NCBI GenBank assembly: GCA_913057435.1
Contig: CAJXNY010000015.1
Span: 37,580-101,579 of the forward strand
DNA length: 64,000 bases
From: an uncultured Oceanospirillaceae bacterium
GTDB taxonomy: Bacteria; Pseudomonadota; Gammaproteobacteria; Pseudomonadales; Balneatricaceae
Reading direction: 5' to 3'
A program made the translations under genes and the position numbers. This document shows, piece by piece, positions 36,691 through 47,742 of this stretch. The notes below the pieces were generated by a model that searched no databases, was not told where the DNA came from, and saw nothing but the letters and a program-made list of their open reading frames with translations. Each line of letters opens with the position of its first letter. The stretch's first letter is position 1.

Positions 36691-39093
36691 TTACCGCTGA
36701 GTGGCACTCAGATTTTCTGCAAGTGCGCTCAGGGAAGCATCGATGATGCTGTTGATTTCTTCATCATTAAGAGTGCGTGATGGATGTTGCCAGGTCAACC
36801 CCAGAGCCAGAGATTTTTTACCGGATTCAATGCCTTGGCCGCGATATACATCAAAAAGAGTGACCTCTTTGAGGTGTTCACCACCCTGGGCCGCCACGAC
36901 TTCACGCACAGAATCAAATGAAACTGATTCATCCATGACCAGTGCGATATCACGACGGGACTCAGGGAATTTGGACAGTTCGTTGAACCGTGCCAGGTGG
37001 CCATCACGCAGGCTGTCCAGATCAATCTCGAACAGGAACAGGTCGCCATTGATGCCCAGATCTTTGCTCAGGCTTGGGTGCAGCGCACCGATGAAGCCAA
37101 CGGCTTCGCCATTGCGTTCGATCTGCGCCGTCTGGCCCGGGTGCAACGCAACGTGCTCACCGGCAACGAAACGGTACTGGTCAGCCGCACTGCCCAGTGC
37201 CAGCAGAGATTCCAGATCCGCCTTGATGTCGTAGAAATCGACATCTGCGTTATCGGCACTCCAGCCTTCTGGCGCACGACGACCGGTGATCAGGCCAGCA
37301 ATGACGTTCTGCTGTTTGATCTGGTCGCTTTCAGTCTGTTCAGTCTGCGGCAGGAAGCGCTGACCGGTTTCGAACAGGCGGATGCGGTTCTGCTGACGAT
37401 TCTGGTTGTACAGTGCTGCTTTCACCAGACCCGGCCACAGCGTGGTACGCATCACTGCCATTTCAGCGGAGATCGGGTTTGCCAGGGCGATCGCTTCGTA
37501 TTTGTCGTCGAATTTCTTCGCCAGACCGGCTTCGATGAAGCTGTAGGTGATCGCTTCCTGGTAACCACGGCCAATCATGTTGCGACGGATACGGTCAACC
37601 GATACCTGTGCTTCGCAATCCGCTTTAAATGGCAGGGATGCATTCGGTACGCGAACCGGCAGGTTGTTGTAGCCGTAGACACGCGCCAGCTCTTCAATCA
37701 GATCGGCTTCGATGCTGATGTCGAAACGGTAAGACGGTACGGAGACAGCCCACTGTGCATCACCGTCGGCTTCAACGGTCAGGCCCAGACGGGTCAGGAT
37801 CTCAACGATTTCGTCTACCGCCATCTCGAACGCCAGCATGCTGTTTACTTTGGCGTGACGCAGGCGAACCTGCGCGGGTACTGGCAGGTGTGCTTCGCTC
37901 GCCACTTCAGTGACCGGGCCAGCGTCACCGCCAACAATCTCCAGCAGCAGCTCGGTGGCGCGGTCAATGGCGTTCGCCTGCAGCTGCCAGTCAACACCCC
38001 GTTCAAAACGGTGTGAAGAGTCGGTGTGCAGGCCGTAGGAACGAGCGCGACCGGCAATCGCCAGCTGAGTGAAGAACGCACTTTCCAGGAAAATGTTGTT
38101 TGTCTCAGCCGTACAGCTGGTTGACTCACCCCCCATGATGCCAGCCATGGCAACCGGGCCATTGTCATCGGCAATCACCAGAGTGTCAGCGTTAAGCGTG
38201 ATCTGCTGGCCATCGAGCAAGGTCAGTGGTTCGTCCTGCTGCGCCATACGTGCAACCACTTTGCCGGACAGCTTGTCCAGGTCAAAGGCGTGCATCGGCT
38301 GGCCCAGTTCCAGCAGTACGTAGTTGGTAACATCAACCACAGGGTCAATGGAACGCACACCAGAGCGACGCAGTTTTTCAACCATCCACAGTGGCGTCGT
38401 CGCCGCCGGGTTGATATTGCGGATAACCCGACCCACATAACGTGGGCAGTTTTCCGGTGCTTCCAGCGCAATCGGGAAGGTATCGTCGATGGCCGGTGCC
38501 GTTGCTTTGATCTCTACAAAGCTGACCGGCGCTTTATTCAGCACGCCAACTTCACGGGCCAGGCCACGGATAGACAGACAGTCGCCACGGTTTGGCGTCA
38601 GATCAACATCAATGATCTTGTCGTTCAGGCCCATGTACTCGCGCAGGCAGGTGCCTACCGGTGCATCAGCGGCCAGCTCCATGATGCCATCAGCATCGTC
38701 AGAGATGCTCAGCTCAGCCGCCGCACACAGCATGCCGAAAGACTCGACCTGGCGCAGCTTGGCTTTTTTGATTTTGAATGGCTTACCATCCGGCGTTGGC
38801 AGCTCGGCACCCACAGTGGCGAATGCTGTTTTCAGCCCCGCACGGGCGTTAGGCGCGCCACAGACCACCTGGATCTCTTCACTGCCGTTGGAAACCGTAC
38901 ACACCTGCAGTTTGTCTGCATTAGGGTGCGGTTCCGCTTTGATGATTTCACCGACGATCACGCCAGAGAAGTCACCGGCAACGGCGTCTACTTCGTCTAC
39001 TTCCAGACCGGCCATGGTGACCTGGTCTACCAGTTCCTGAGTGCCGATGGCCGGGTTTACCAGCTCGCGCAACCACTGTTCACTGAATTTCAT
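36691..39093 (-). CDS. pheT: Phenylalanyl-tRNA synthetase beta subunit (800 aa)
   Basis: 800 residues, full length for bacterial PheT. The EMAP-like tRNA-binding domain lies near residues 40-150 ('VIVGEIIKAEPHPNADKLQV'), the B3/B4 editing domain in the middle, the B5 region ('YRFDISIEADLIEELARVYG'), and the C-terminal ferredoxin-fold anticodon-binding domain ('FNELSKFPESRRDIALVMDE'). It forms the alpha2-beta2 enzyme with PheS and edits mischarged Tyr. The 85-base gap to pheS holds an eight-pair hairpin (39132..39158) without a T-run. Confidence 0.97.
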   Translation of the reverse strand: MKFSEQWLRELVNPAIGTQELVDQVTMAGLEVDEVDAVAGDFSGVIVGEIIKAEPHPNADKLQVCTVSNGSEEIQVVCGAPNARAGLKTAFATVGAELPTPDGKPFKIKKAKLRQVESFGMLCAAAELSISDDADGIMELAADAPVGTCLREYMGLNDKIIDVDLTPNRGDCLSIRGLAREVGVLNKAPVSFVEIKATAPAIDDTFPIALEAPENCPRYVGRVIRNINPAATTPLWMVEKLRRSGVRSIDPVVDVTNYVLLELGQPMHAFDLDKLSGKVVARMAQQDEPLTLLDGQQITLNADTLVIADDNGPVAMAGIMGGESTSCTAETNNIFLESAFFTQLAIAGRARSYGLHTDSSHRFERGVDWQLQANAIDRATELLLEIVGGDAGPVTEVASEAHLPVPAQVRLRHAKVNSMLAFEMAVDEIVEILTRLGLTVEADGDAQWAVSVPSYRFDISIEADLIEELARVYGYNNLPVRVPNASLPFKADCEAQVSVDRIRRNMIGRGYQEAITYSFIEAGLAKKFDDKYEAIALANPISAEMAVMRTTLWPGLVKAALYNQNRQQNRIRLFETGQRFLPQTEQTESDQIKQQNVIAGLITGRRAPEGWSADNADVDFYDIKADLESLLALGSAADQYRFVAGEHVALHPGQTAQIERNGEAVGFIGALHPSLSKDLGINGDLFLFEIDLDSLRDGHLARFNELSKFPESRRDIALVMDESVSFDSVREVVAAQGGEHLKEVTLFDVYRGQGIESGKKSLALGLTWQHPSRTLNDEEINSIIDASLSALAENLSATQR

Positions 39094-39178
39094 TGTGCTT
39101 GTTCCAAAAATTCTGTTGCTGTCGTTGTTCCGGGCCGGGGTTAAAATCCACCCGGCCCACCGGGTCGCTCAACGCTGT

Positions 39179-40177
<999 letters not shown>

Positions 40178-40267
40178 TTAACAACGATCTATCTCTGTTC
40201 AAGCTACCGAAAGAAGACGGTTGCGGTGTTCGCCGCTTCTTAGCAATAGATTCAACCAGAGACAGAT

Positions 40268-40303
40268 AAAAAAACAGGGGAAGAGTTTGCACCCTTCCCC
40301 TAT
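40268..40303 (-). terminator. Terminator/attenuator between rplT and pheS
   Basis: On the minus strand AGGGGAAG, loop, CTTCCCCT then GTTTTTTTAT. Eight pairs and a seven-T run. In E. coli pheST is attenuated by a Phe-rich leader peptide; no such leader ORF is evident here, so the signal is either a leaky terminator or uses another control. Confidence 0.85.
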
Positions 40304-40339
40304 TTAAAATATCAGCGACCTGTAAACAGGCGGGTGGGC

Positions 40340-40696
40340 TTATGCCAGAGCAGCTTTCGCTTTCTCTACCACAGCCGCAAATGCATTCGCTTCATGTACA
40401 GCCAGATCAGCCAGTACTTTACGGTCGATTTCAACGTTAGCCTTTTTCAGACCAGCGATGAAACGGCTGTAAGACAGACCATTGATACGAGCTGCAGCGT
40501 TGATACGAGCGATCCACAGAGCACGGAACTGACGTTTACGTTGACGACGGTCACGGTAAGCGTACTGACCAGCTTTGATTACCGCCTGTTTAGCAACGCG
40601 GAATACACGGGAACGAGCACCGTAGTAACCTTTTGCTTGTTTCAGGACTTTCTTGTGACGACGACGAGCAACAACACCACGTTTTACGCGAGCCAT
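40340..40696 (-). CDS. rplT: Ribosomal protein L20 (118 aa)
   Basis: 118 residues with the typical start [20 protein letters not shown] and '[20 protein letters not shown]'. Assembly protein of the 50S subunit that in enterics also represses rpmI-rplT translation. Follows rpmI by 36 bases. Confidence 0.98.
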   Translation of the reverse strand: MARVKRGVVARRRHKKVLKQAKGYYGARSRVFRVAKQAVIKAGQYAYRDRRQRKRQFRALWIARINAAARINGLSYSRFIAGLKKANVEIDRKVLADLAVHEANAFAAVVEKAKAALA

Positions 40697-40732
40697 TTAA
40701 ACCTTCCTTTACTAAATTCTGTTAAAAACCAA

Positions 40733-40927
40733 TTAGATGTACGGCAGCATACGGCGGATCAACGCCTTATCAGCAGCATGAATCTGCTTCAGAGGACGCA
40801 GCTTACGCTTACGCTTAGTGCTCTTTTTGGTCAGAATGTGGCTAGTATGGGACTGCTTGTGCTTGAAGCCATTAGCAGTTTTGCGGAAGCGCTTGGCGGC
40901 GCCACTTACAGACTTGATTTTAGGCAT
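40733..40927 (-). CDS. rpmI: Ribosomal protein L35 (64 aa)
   Basis: The start at 40927 gives [20 protein letters not shown] and ends 'RRMLPYI', full length for L35. GGAGAT precedes the ATG. A large leader hairpin lies between infC and this gene. Confidence 0.98.
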   Translation of the reverse strand: MPKIKSVSGAAKRFRKTANGFKHKQSHTSHILTKKSTKRKRKLRPLKQIHAADKALIRRMLPYI

Positions 40928-40976
40928 GTCAAAAATCTCCACGCATTCATTTAGTTGTGTTCACCTGGAATAACAA

Positions 40977-41012
40977 AACCCGCAGCAGCGTCCGAAGACA
41001 CGGCTACGGGTT
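40977..41012 (-). promoter_or_regulatory. Leader hairpin of rpmI-rplT (possible L20 operator or attenuator)
   Basis: On the minus strand AACCCGTAGC pairs with GCTGCGGGTT (one G-T), with an inner GTC-TTCG-GAC tetraloop stem, followed by TTGTTATT. It lies in the infC-rpmI gap, where L20 autoregulation acts in related bacteria. It may also end part of the infC transcript. Confidence 0.65.
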
Positions 41013-41025
41013 ATCGGAATTCAGG

Positions 41026-41568
41026 TTACTTTTTCTTCTTCGGAGCAATAACCATGATCAGCTGACGGCCTTCCATTTTTGGGCGCTGTTCCACTGTACC
41101 CAACTCGAGGAGGTCTTCCTCAACGCGTCGGAGCAGTTTCATACCCAGGTCCTGGTGAGCCATTTCGCGACCGCGGTAACGCAGGGTTACCTTGGCTTTG
41201 TCTCCGTCTTCAAGGAAACGAGACAGGTTGCGTAGTTTTACCTGGTAGTCTCCATCTTCCGTATTAGGACGGAATTTTACTTCTTTCACCTGAATCTGGT
41301 GCTGTTTCTTCTTAGCTTCGTTGGCCTGCTTCTTCTGTTCATACAGATGCTTGCCATAGTCCATCACTTTACAAACGATGGGATCAGCGTCAGAAATCTG
41401 CACCAGATCGAGTTCCACTTCCCGCGCGGCTTCAAGAGCTTCGCGCAGGGTTACAACACCAATCTGCGTGCCGTCGGGACCGATCAGTCGACATTCAGTT
41501 GCTCGAATATTTTCGTTGATCGACGGGCGTTGCTCACGGCGTACACCCTTTCTGTTATCGCGCCTGAT
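41026..41568 (-). CDS. infC: Translation initiation factor IF-3, rare ATC start (180 aa)
   Basis: The frame has no ATG, GTG or TTG at a suitable place. An ATC at 41568, behind GGAGATAG, gives a 180-residue protein: (M)[20 protein letters not shown], '[20 protein letters not shown]', and the C-terminal '[20 protein letters not shown]'. 180 residues is the standard IF-3 length. infC is known for rare start codons (AUU in E. coli), which allow autoregulation by IF-3 discrimination. A later GTG would remove the N-terminal domain. Confidence 0.93.
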   Translation of the reverse strand: MRRDNRKGVRREQRPSINENIRATECRLIGPDGTQIGVVTLREALEAAREVELDLVQISDADPIVCKVMDYGKHLYEQKKQANEAKKKQHQIQVKEVKFRPNTEDGDYQVKLRNLSRFLEDGDKAKVTLRYRGREMAHQDLGMKLLRRVEEDLLELGTVEQRPKMEGRQLIMVIAPKKKK

Positions 41569-41587
41569 GGTTCTATCTCCTGATCAG

Positions 41588-43504
41588 TTATGCCTGACGG
41601 CCTTTGCGAGCCACGTCCTGGCTCAGCAGATTTTCAAATTCGTTCAGAGTCATGCTACCCAGGTCTTCACCGGTACGGGTTCGTACGGCTACAGAACCTG
41701 ACTCGACTTCTTTATCACCTACTACCAACAGATATGGAATCTTTTGTAGGGTCCGTTCACGGATTTTAAAGCCGATTTTCTCATTTCTCAAGTCTGCTGT
41801 TGCACGGAAACCAATATCTTCCAACTGGTTAGCAACTTTCTGACAATATTCGCCCTGCTTATCGGTGATATTCATCACCACTGCCTGGGTTGGTGCCAAC
41901 CATGTTGGCAATGCACCTGCAGTTTCTTCAATCAGAATACCGATAAAGCGTTCGAAGGAACCCAGCGTTGCACGGTGCAACATAACTGGCGTTTCACGAT
42001 CACCCGCTTCGTTAACAAACTGAGCATTCAGACGACCCGGCATTGAGAAGTCGACCTGAATAGTACCACACTGCCACACACGTCCCAGACAATCTTTCAG
42101 GGAGAATTCAATTTTAGGGCCATAGAAGGCACCTTCGCCTGGCAACAGGTCCCAATCCAGCTTAGCTGCATTTAGTGCTTCAGCCAGTGCTTCTTCCGCT
42201 TTATCCCAGACCTCGTCACTACCTACGCGCTGTTCAGGGCGGGTAGACAGCTTGTACAGGATCTCGGTGAAGCCGAAATCAGCATACACTTCATGTAGCA
42301 AGCGGATAAATTCAGACACTTCACTCTGGATGCTGTTTTCAGCACAGAAGATATGCCCATCATCCTGTACAAAACCGCGCACACGCATAATACCGTGCAA
42401 CGCACCGGAAGGCTCATTACGGTGGCAGGAGCCAAACTCAGCCATACGCAACGGCAGATCACGATAAGAACGCAGGCCCTGGTTAAACACCTGAATATGA
42501 CATGGGCAGTTCATTGGCTTCACAGCGAAGTCACGGTTCTCGGAGTGCGTCGTGAACATCTGCTCAGAAAACTTATCCCAGTGGCCGGATTTTTCCCACA
42601 ATGTACGCTCTACGATCTGGGGCGTTTTAACTTCAACATAGTTGTTACGGCGCAGCTTCTGACGCATGTACTGTTCGATCTGCTGATACAGCGTCCAGCC
42701 ATTCGGATGCCAGAACACCATACCTGGCGCTTCTTCCTGCATGTGAAACAGGTTCAGCTGCTTGCCCAGTTTACGGTGATCACGCTTCTCCGCTTCTTCC
42801 AGGCGGAACAGGTAGTCTTTCAAGTCTTTCTTGTCGCTCCAGCAGGTACCGTAAATACGCTGCAGCATCTCGTTATTGGAGTCACCGCGCCAGTAAGCAC
42901 CCGCCACCTTCATCAGTTTGAAGACTTTCAGGAAACCCGTTGCCGGTACGTGTGGGCCACGACACAGATCGATAAAATCGCCCTGTTTGTAGAAAGACAG
43001 TTGCTGATCAGCAGGAATATCCTTGATGATCTCAACCTTGTATTTCTCTCCCATCTCTTCAAACATGGCGACGGCTTCGTCACGCATCATCAAAGAGCGT
43101 TCAACTTTGAGATTCTGCTTAGCCAGCTGTTTCATTTTCGCTTCGATCTGGGTCAGATCTTCCGGCGTAAATGGTCGCTCGTAAGCAAAGTCATAAAAAA
43201 AGCCATCGTCGATCACCGGACCGATGGTGACCTGGGCGCCAGGAAACAGATCCTGCACAGCCATGGACATCAGGTGAGCACAGGAGTGACGCAGCACTTC
43301 CAGGCCTTCCTCGTCACGACCCGTGATAATGGCCAGGTTAGCGTCTTCGGTCATTACGTAACTGGTATCCACCAGCTCGCCATTAACCTTACCGGCCAGG
43401 GCAGCTTTCGCCAGACCGATACCGATATCGGCAGCGACATCAAAGACGCTTACCGGCGCATCAAATTCACGTTTACTTGCATCAGGGAGAGTAATTACAG
43501 GCAT
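41588..43504 (-). CDS. thrS: Threonyl-tRNA synthetase (638 aa)
   Basis: The start at 43504 ([20 protein letters not shown]) follows AAGGA. 638 residues: TGS domain (1-62), editing domain with '[20 protein letters not shown]', class II core with zinc-binding '[15 protein letters not shown]' and '[20 protein letters not shown]', and the anticodon-binding C-terminus ('[20 protein letters not shown]'). The 277-base upstream region has a GCAC/GTGC hairpin (about 43581..43605) and TACACT as a possible -10 box; nothing else is seen there. Confidence 0.97.
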   Translation of the reverse strand: MPVITLPDASKREFDAPVSVFDVAADIGIGLAKAALAGKVNGELVDTSYVMTEDANLAIITGRDEEGLEVLRHSCAHLMSMAVQDLFPGAQVTIGPVIDDGFFYDFAYERPFTPEDLTQIEAKMKQLAKQNLKVERSLMMRDEAVAMFEEMGEKYKVEIIKDIPADQQLSFYKQGDFIDLCRGPHVPATGFLKVFKLMKVAGAYWRGDSNNEMLQRIYGTCWSDKKDLKDYLFRLEEAEKRDHRKLGKQLNLFHMQEEAPGMVFWHPNGWTLYQQIEQYMRQKLRRNNYVEVKTPQIVERTLWEKSGHWDKFSEQMFTTHSENRDFAVKPMNCPCHIQVFNQGLRSYRDLPLRMAEFGSCHRNEPSGALHGIMRVRGFVQDDGHIFCAENSIQSEVSEFIRLLHEVYADFGFTEILYKLSTRPEQRVGSDEVWDKAEEALAEALNAAKLDWDLLPGEGAFYGPKIEFSLKDCLGRVWQCGTIQVDFSMPGRLNAQFVNEAGDRETPVMLHRATLGSFERFIGILIEETAGALPTWLAPTQAVVMNITDKQGEYCQKVANQLEDIGFRATADLRNEKIGFKIRERTLQKIPYLLVVGDKEVESGSVAVRTRTGEDLGSMTLNEFENLLSQDVARKGRQA

Positions 43505-43781
43505 TTTTAATCCTTGCTCAGTGGTGGCCCCTACCAAAGGTCACATAAGTCACTTAAGTCGATGTTAATGAAGTAGTAAGCACCGTACAAACCAGGTACC
43601 GTGCACAGGGATAGAGTGTACCCCAAGATAGAAGTCGCAGGCTAATGTGCTGCGCTGCAAAATTCCGTAATAACCGTCACATTCTCAATGTTTTACGTCA
43701 TTTACGAAGCATGAAGCACAGGCCCCTGCAGTACCGCTGCTCTGCGTAAGTCCGGCACCGCAATTCAATGCTGGATTTTGC

Positions 43782-44483
43782 CTACTCCACATCCACAAGC
43801 TGACGGCGGGTATACAGAATATGCTCACGCGCTGCCGTCCTGGCGGCATCGGCATCGCGCTGCTGCAGGGCCTGGTGAATAGTGGCATGTTGCGCCCGAA
43901 TACCATCTGGATAACGACCATGGCGAATCAGCGTGCGGTTAAGCACGCCATAGATCGCATTAAAATAGCGCTCGTAGAAAATCTGGCTGAACGAGATAAT
44001 CAGCATATGGTGGCTGGCATCGGCAATCATGGTGTGAAAGCGCAGATCCGCTTTGGCCTTGGCCAGGGTGGTTTCGCCACCATTGCTGCGCGCCTGCATC
44101 TGATCATGCTCGCGCGCCAGCAGCGCCAGCTCCTCATCCGTTGCACGTAAGGCGGCGTAATAAGCCGCCTCCCCTTCCAGCGCCGCACGCGCTTCGAGTA
44201 CCTGTAACTGGAAGTCCGGATTATCCCCCACCCCCTCCAGTGGCATATCCAGGTGGCACGCCAATAAGTTGCGGCAGCGACTGACCGCACCGTGGCGACT
44301 CTCAATCAGACCTTCCGCTTCCAGCTGAAACCAGACTTCTCTCACCGTTGCCCGCGCCAGGCCATAGTGCTGCGCCAGCTGGCGCTGCGAAGGCATCCGT
44401 TCACCAGGGCGGATCTCACCCGATAGCATCTGGCGTTTAAGCTCGGCCACAAGGCTCTGGCCTGTATAAGCAGGTTTAGTCAT
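43782..44483 (-). CDS. GntR/FadR-type regulator, probable lutABC (lldR-like) repressor (233 aa)
   Basis: The start at 44483 (MTKPAYTGQSLVAELKRQML) fits the GntR winged helix: 'SGEIRPGERMPSQRQLAQHY', 'GLARATVREVWFQLEAEGLI'. The C-terminal FCD-type helical domain shows 'EARAALEGEAAYYAAL', 'FHTMIADASHHMLIISF' (metal-binding Asp/His pattern) and 'HATIHQALQQRDADAARTAA'. Divergent from lutABC with an FadR-type palindrome between them, so it is probably an L-lactate or hydroxyacid responsive regulator. Confidence 0.88.
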   Translation of the reverse strand: MTKPAYTGQSLVAELKRQMLSGEIRPGERMPSQRQLAQHYGLARATVREVWFQLEAEGLIESRHGAVSRCRNLLACHLDMPLEGVGDNPDFQLQVLEARAALEGEAAYYAALRATDEELALLAREHDQMQARSNGGETTLAKAKADLRFHTMIADASHHMLIISFSQIFYERYFNAIYGVLNRTLIRHGRYPDGIRAQHATIHQALQQRDADAARTAAREHILYTRRQLVDVE

Positions 44484-44532
44484 CAGATAAGAAGGATTAT
44501 CACTGTACTTGAAGGGTGAATACCGGCCCTTT

Positions 44533-44543
44533 TGGTCAGACCA
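44533..44543. promoter_or_regulatory. FadR/LldR-type operator
   Basis: TGGTCAGACCA is a perfect palindrome (TGGT-N3-ACCA), the half-site form used by FadR-subfamily GntR regulators, located between the regulator and lutA. Confidence 0.65.
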
Positions 44544-44668
44544 GTTACTAGTATAGCATTTATTTATTGCCCCTCCTCTCCTATCGTAAACGCATCGCTT
44601 CAACTGGCCCCAGCCGTAACACATTATTAGAAGGGCCAGACAACCAAAACAAGAACCGGTGAAATGCT

Positions 44669-45457
44669 ATGTCTGTTAACTCCTCTCCTATCCGGGTAGG
44701 TCTGTTTGTTACCTGTCTGGTCGATATGTTTCGCCCCAGCGTCGGCTTTGCCACAGTAAAACTGCTGGAGCAAGCGGGCTGCACCGTTGAAGTACCTGAA
44801 GCCCAGACCTGCTGTGGTCAGCCCGCCTTCAATTCAGGCGACCGGGAAACCACCCGAGATATCGCAAAGCAGACCATCGCAGCATTTGATGGCTACGAAT
44901 ATGTCGTCGGCCCATCCGGTTCCTGTATTGGCATGCTGCACTACTTCACCGACCTGTTCGATGAAGCGGATCCATGGAAAGCCCGCGCTGAAGATCTGAA
45001 AAAGCGCAGCTTCGAGATCACTTCATTCCTGGTCGATGTGCTGGACTTCGATCAGGTTCTGGCCAGTTTCGATCAGAAAGTTACCTATCACGACTCCTGC
45101 TCCGGCTTGCGCCAGCTGGGTGTCAAAAGCCAGCCACGCAAACTGCTGGGCAAAGTCGACGGCACCGAACTGGCCGAAATGCCCGAAGCAGAAACCTGCT
45201 GCGGCTTCGGCGGCACCTTCTGTGTGAAATACCCGGACATCTCCAACCGTATGGTCAGCAATAAAACCGGCTTTGCCGACGAAACAGGTGCGCAGACTCT
45301 GCTCGGTGGTGATCTTGGCTGCCTGTTAAACATGGCAGGCAAACTCAAGCGCGAAGGCAAGGCAATGGAAGCCCGCCACGTAGTAGAAGTGCTGGCCGGT
45401 ATGACCGACACACCAGCGATTGGTGAAGCCGATTACGACCTTGGCAAGCAACTGTAA
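44669..45457 (+). CDS. lutA: Lactate utilisation protein A (262 aa)
   Basis: 262 residues with two cysteine-rich CCG domains: 'VPEAQTCCGQPAFNSGDRET' and 'MPEAETCCGFGGTFCVKYPD'. LutA/LldE binds an iron-sulfur cluster and forms the non-flavin L-lactate dehydrogenase with LutB and LutC. First gene of the operon, lutB starts 14 bases later. No lactate permease gene is present in the window. Confidence 0.95.
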   Translation: MSVNSSPIRVGLFVTCLVDMFRPSVGFATVKLLEQAGCTVEVPEAQTCCGQPAFNSGDRETTRDIAKQTIAAFDGYEYVVGPSGSCIGMLHYFTDLFDEADPWKARAEDLKKRSFEITSFLVDVLDFDQVLASFDQKVTYHDSCSGLRQLGVKSQPRKLLGKVDGTELAEMPEAETCCGFGGTFCVKYPDISNRMVSNKTGFADETGAQTLLGGDLGCLLNMAGKLKREGKAMEARHVVEVLAGMTDTPAIGEADYDLGKQL

Positions 45458-45471
45458 GGCGGGAGATAAAC

Positions 45472-46884
45472 ATGCAGATTAAAAGCCCTGAATTTAAAGA
45501 AAACGCCCGCATCGCCCTTAAAGATGTCGGCCTGCAAAAAGCACTGGGTAACCTGAAAGCCGGTTTCCCGGAAAAGCGCGCCATTGCTGTCCAGCGGATG
45601 CCAGAATTTCACGATATGCGCGATGAAGCGCGTGATCTGAAAAACCATATTCTGGAAAATCTGGATATCTATCTGGAGCAGTTCGAGTCCAAAGTGACTG
45701 AAAACGGTGGCCATGTTCACTGGTGCCGCACCTCCGATGATGCCCGCAAAACTATTCTGGATATCTGCCAGCAGGTTGACGCAAAAACCGTCACCAAAGG
45801 TAAATCCATGGTCTCGGAAGAGATCAATCTGAATGAATACCTGGAAGAGAACGGCGTACAGCCGATTGAAACCGATCTGGGCGAGTACATCCTCCAGTTG
45901 CGCAACGACCACCCCAGCCACATTATCGCCCCGGCGATCCACCTCAACCTGGAAGATGTGTCTGAAGCGTTCCATGAGCATCATAAAAAGCCCAAGTCTG
46001 ATGACCCGGCGGTACTGATGCAGGAAGCGCGCGAAGAGCTGCGCACCAAGTTTGTTAACGCTGACGTAGGCATTACCGGGGCTAACTTCCTGGTGGCAGA
46101 GACAGGCTCCACGATTATCGTGACCAACGAAGGTAACGGTGACCTGACCCAGACCCTGCCCAAAACCCACATTGTCATCACCTCCATCGAGAAAGTGGTG
46201 CCAACGCTGGAAGATATGACGCTGTTCCTGCGTTTGCTGGCCCGCTCAGCAACCGGCCAGGAATTCACGGTGTACAACACCCTGTCGACCGGCCCACGCC
46301 GCGAAGGCGATGCCGATGGCCCGGACAACTTCCATGTTGTGTTAGTCGATAACGGCCGTAGCGACATGGTTGGGGGTGAGCTGCACGACATGCTGCGCTG
46401 TATCCGCTGCTCTGCCTGCATGAACCACTGCCCGGTATATGGCGCTGTCGGTGGCCATGCGTACGGCTGGGTATACCCGGGCCCAATGGGCTCCGTCCTC
46501 ACACCACAGATGGTCGGGATCGAAAAAGCGGGCAACCTGCCGAACGCATCCACTTTCTGTGGCAAGTGTGAAGAGGTCTGCCCGGTTCGCATCCCGCTGC
46601 CAAAACTGATGCGACACTGGCGTACTAACGAGTTTGAAAAACACCTGAGCCCAAAAGCGGTGCGCTGGGGCATTGCGGGCTGGGGCTTCTTCGCCAAACG
46701 GCCCAAACTCTACCGCCAGATGTCCAACACTTCTAACTGGTTTATGCGCACCATGGCGGGTAAGAAGGGCCGCATCAACAGCTTGCCACTGGCGGGCGGC
46801 TGGACGGACTTCCGTGATATGCCCGCTCCATCGGGTAAAACATTTATGCAGCAATGGCAGAAAAAGCAGGGGGACAAGTCATGA
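45472..46884 (+). CDS. lutB: Lactate utilisation protein B, iron-sulfur subunit (470 aa)
   Basis: 470 residues. The N-terminal LUD domain (about 70-300) has 'VTKGKSMVSEEINLNEYLEE' and 'GANFLVAETGSTIIVTNEGN'. Two 4Fe-4S motifs follow: 'CIRCSACMNHCPVYGAVGG' (about 305) and 'CGKCEEVCPVRIPLPKLM' (about 360). Full length for LutB/LldF. SD GGGAGA. Its last codons overlap lutC (ATGA). Confidence 0.95.
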   Translation: MQIKSPEFKENARIALKDVGLQKALGNLKAGFPEKRAIAVQRMPEFHDMRDEARDLKNHILENLDIYLEQFESKVTENGGHVHWCRTSDDARKTILDICQQVDAKTVTKGKSMVSEEINLNEYLEENGVQPIETDLGEYILQLRNDHPSHIIAPAIHLNLEDVSEAFHEHHKKPKSDDPAVLMQEAREELRTKFVNADVGITGANFLVAETGSTIIVTNEGNGDLTQTLPKTHIVITSIEKVVPTLEDMTLFLRLLARSATGQEFTVYNTLSTGPRREGDADGPDNFHVVLVDNGRSDMVGGELHDMLRCIRCSACMNHCPVYGAVGGHAYGWVYPGPMGSVLTPQMVGIEKAGNLPNASTFCGKCEEVCPVRIPLPKLMRHWRTNEFEKHLSPKAVRWGIAGWGFFAKRPKLYRQMSNTSNWFMRTMAGKKGRINSLPLAGGWTDFRDMPAPSGKTFMQQWQKKQGDKS

Positions 46885-47546
46885 GCAAAGCTGAGATTAT
46901 GGGCAACATCCGTCGCGGCCTGCGTCGCGGTGAAGCCAACGAAGCACAACGCGCCGCGGTACATAACCGCCTGAACGCCAAAGCCAACAACCTGGTGCCC
47001 AAGCGCGCCCAGCTGCCCCACGCCGAACAGGTTGCCCTGTTCAAATCCATGGCACTGGAAGCAGCCGCCGAGATCATCGAGCTAAGCGAGCATAGCGAAG
47101 TTCCACAGGCTGTAGCCGACTGGCTGCATGTCAACCAGATCAAAGAGCTGGTCAGCGCCTCTGATGCTGTGCTTAACGAAATGGACTGGAGCCCGCTGGG
47201 TGATATCCAGCGTGTTGAACGCGTGGCTCAGGCCGGTGATATGGCCAGCCTGACCACCACCTTTGCAGGCATCGCCGAAACCGGCACGCTGATGCTGCAT
47301 TCGCGTGGCGAAAGCCCGACTACCCTGAATTTCCTGCCGGATATTCACCTGGCCATACTGCACCGTTCTACCATCGTCGGCCCTTACGAGGATGCCTGGA
47401 AGATGATCCGCGAAGCATTTGGTAACAAACTGCCGCGCACCATCAATATGGTCACCGGCCCTTCACGTAGCGCCGACATCGAACAGAAACTGCAGATGGG
47501 CGCTCACGGGCCGCGCACACTGGTTATTTTGCTGATCAACGACTGA
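46881..47546 (+). CDS. lutC: Lactate utilisation protein C (221 aa)
   Basis: The start at 46881 (MSKAEIMGNIRRGLRRGEAN) overlaps the lutB stop. 221 residues with the LUD domain: 'FAGIAETGTLMLHSRGESPT', 'LPDIHLAILHRSTIVGPYED' and the ending 'GPSRSADIEQKLQMGAHGPR'. Third subunit of the L-lactate oxidation complex. Two hairpins end the operon. Confidence 0.94.
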   Translation: MSKAEIMGNIRRGLRRGEANEAQRAAVHNRLNAKANNLVPKRAQLPHAEQVALFKSMALEAAAEIIELSEHSEVPQAVADWLHVNQIKELVSASDAVLNEMDWSPLGDIQRVERVAQAGDMASLTTTFAGIAETGTLMLHSRGESPTTLNFLPDIHLAILHRSTIVGPYEDAWKMIREAFGNKLPRTINMVTGPSRSADIEQKLQMGAHGPRTLVILLIND

Positions 47547-47581
47547 TCCGCACATCACCTCTACTTTATCGCTCCTTTTTT

Positions 47582-47648
47582 AACCCCCGGCATCGTTCGC
47601 CATGCCGGGGGTTGCCCTTATGAGCCATCACCGGGTGGCTCTTTTTTT
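47582..47648 (+). terminator. Two hairpins ending the lutABC operon
   Basis: AACCCCCGGCAT pairs with ATGCCGGGGGTT (47582..47613, no T-run). Then GAGCCA, loop, TGGCTC and seven T (47622..47648) make a clear intrinsic terminator. Confidence 0.9.
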
Positions 47649-47742
47649 CCTGCCCTGATATGCCAATGCCTTGGACTGACCAGGAACGTCACTGCTAAGC
47701 TCGCATCGCTTGCAGGACGATTTCTCCAGACAGGATTCAGCT

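Noticed and set aside
36997..38016. 339-codon open frame on the plus strand opposite pheT
   Set aside because: Antisense shadow of pheT with low-plausibility composition.
42353..43510. 385-codon open frame opposite thrS
   Set aside because: Antisense shadow of thrS.
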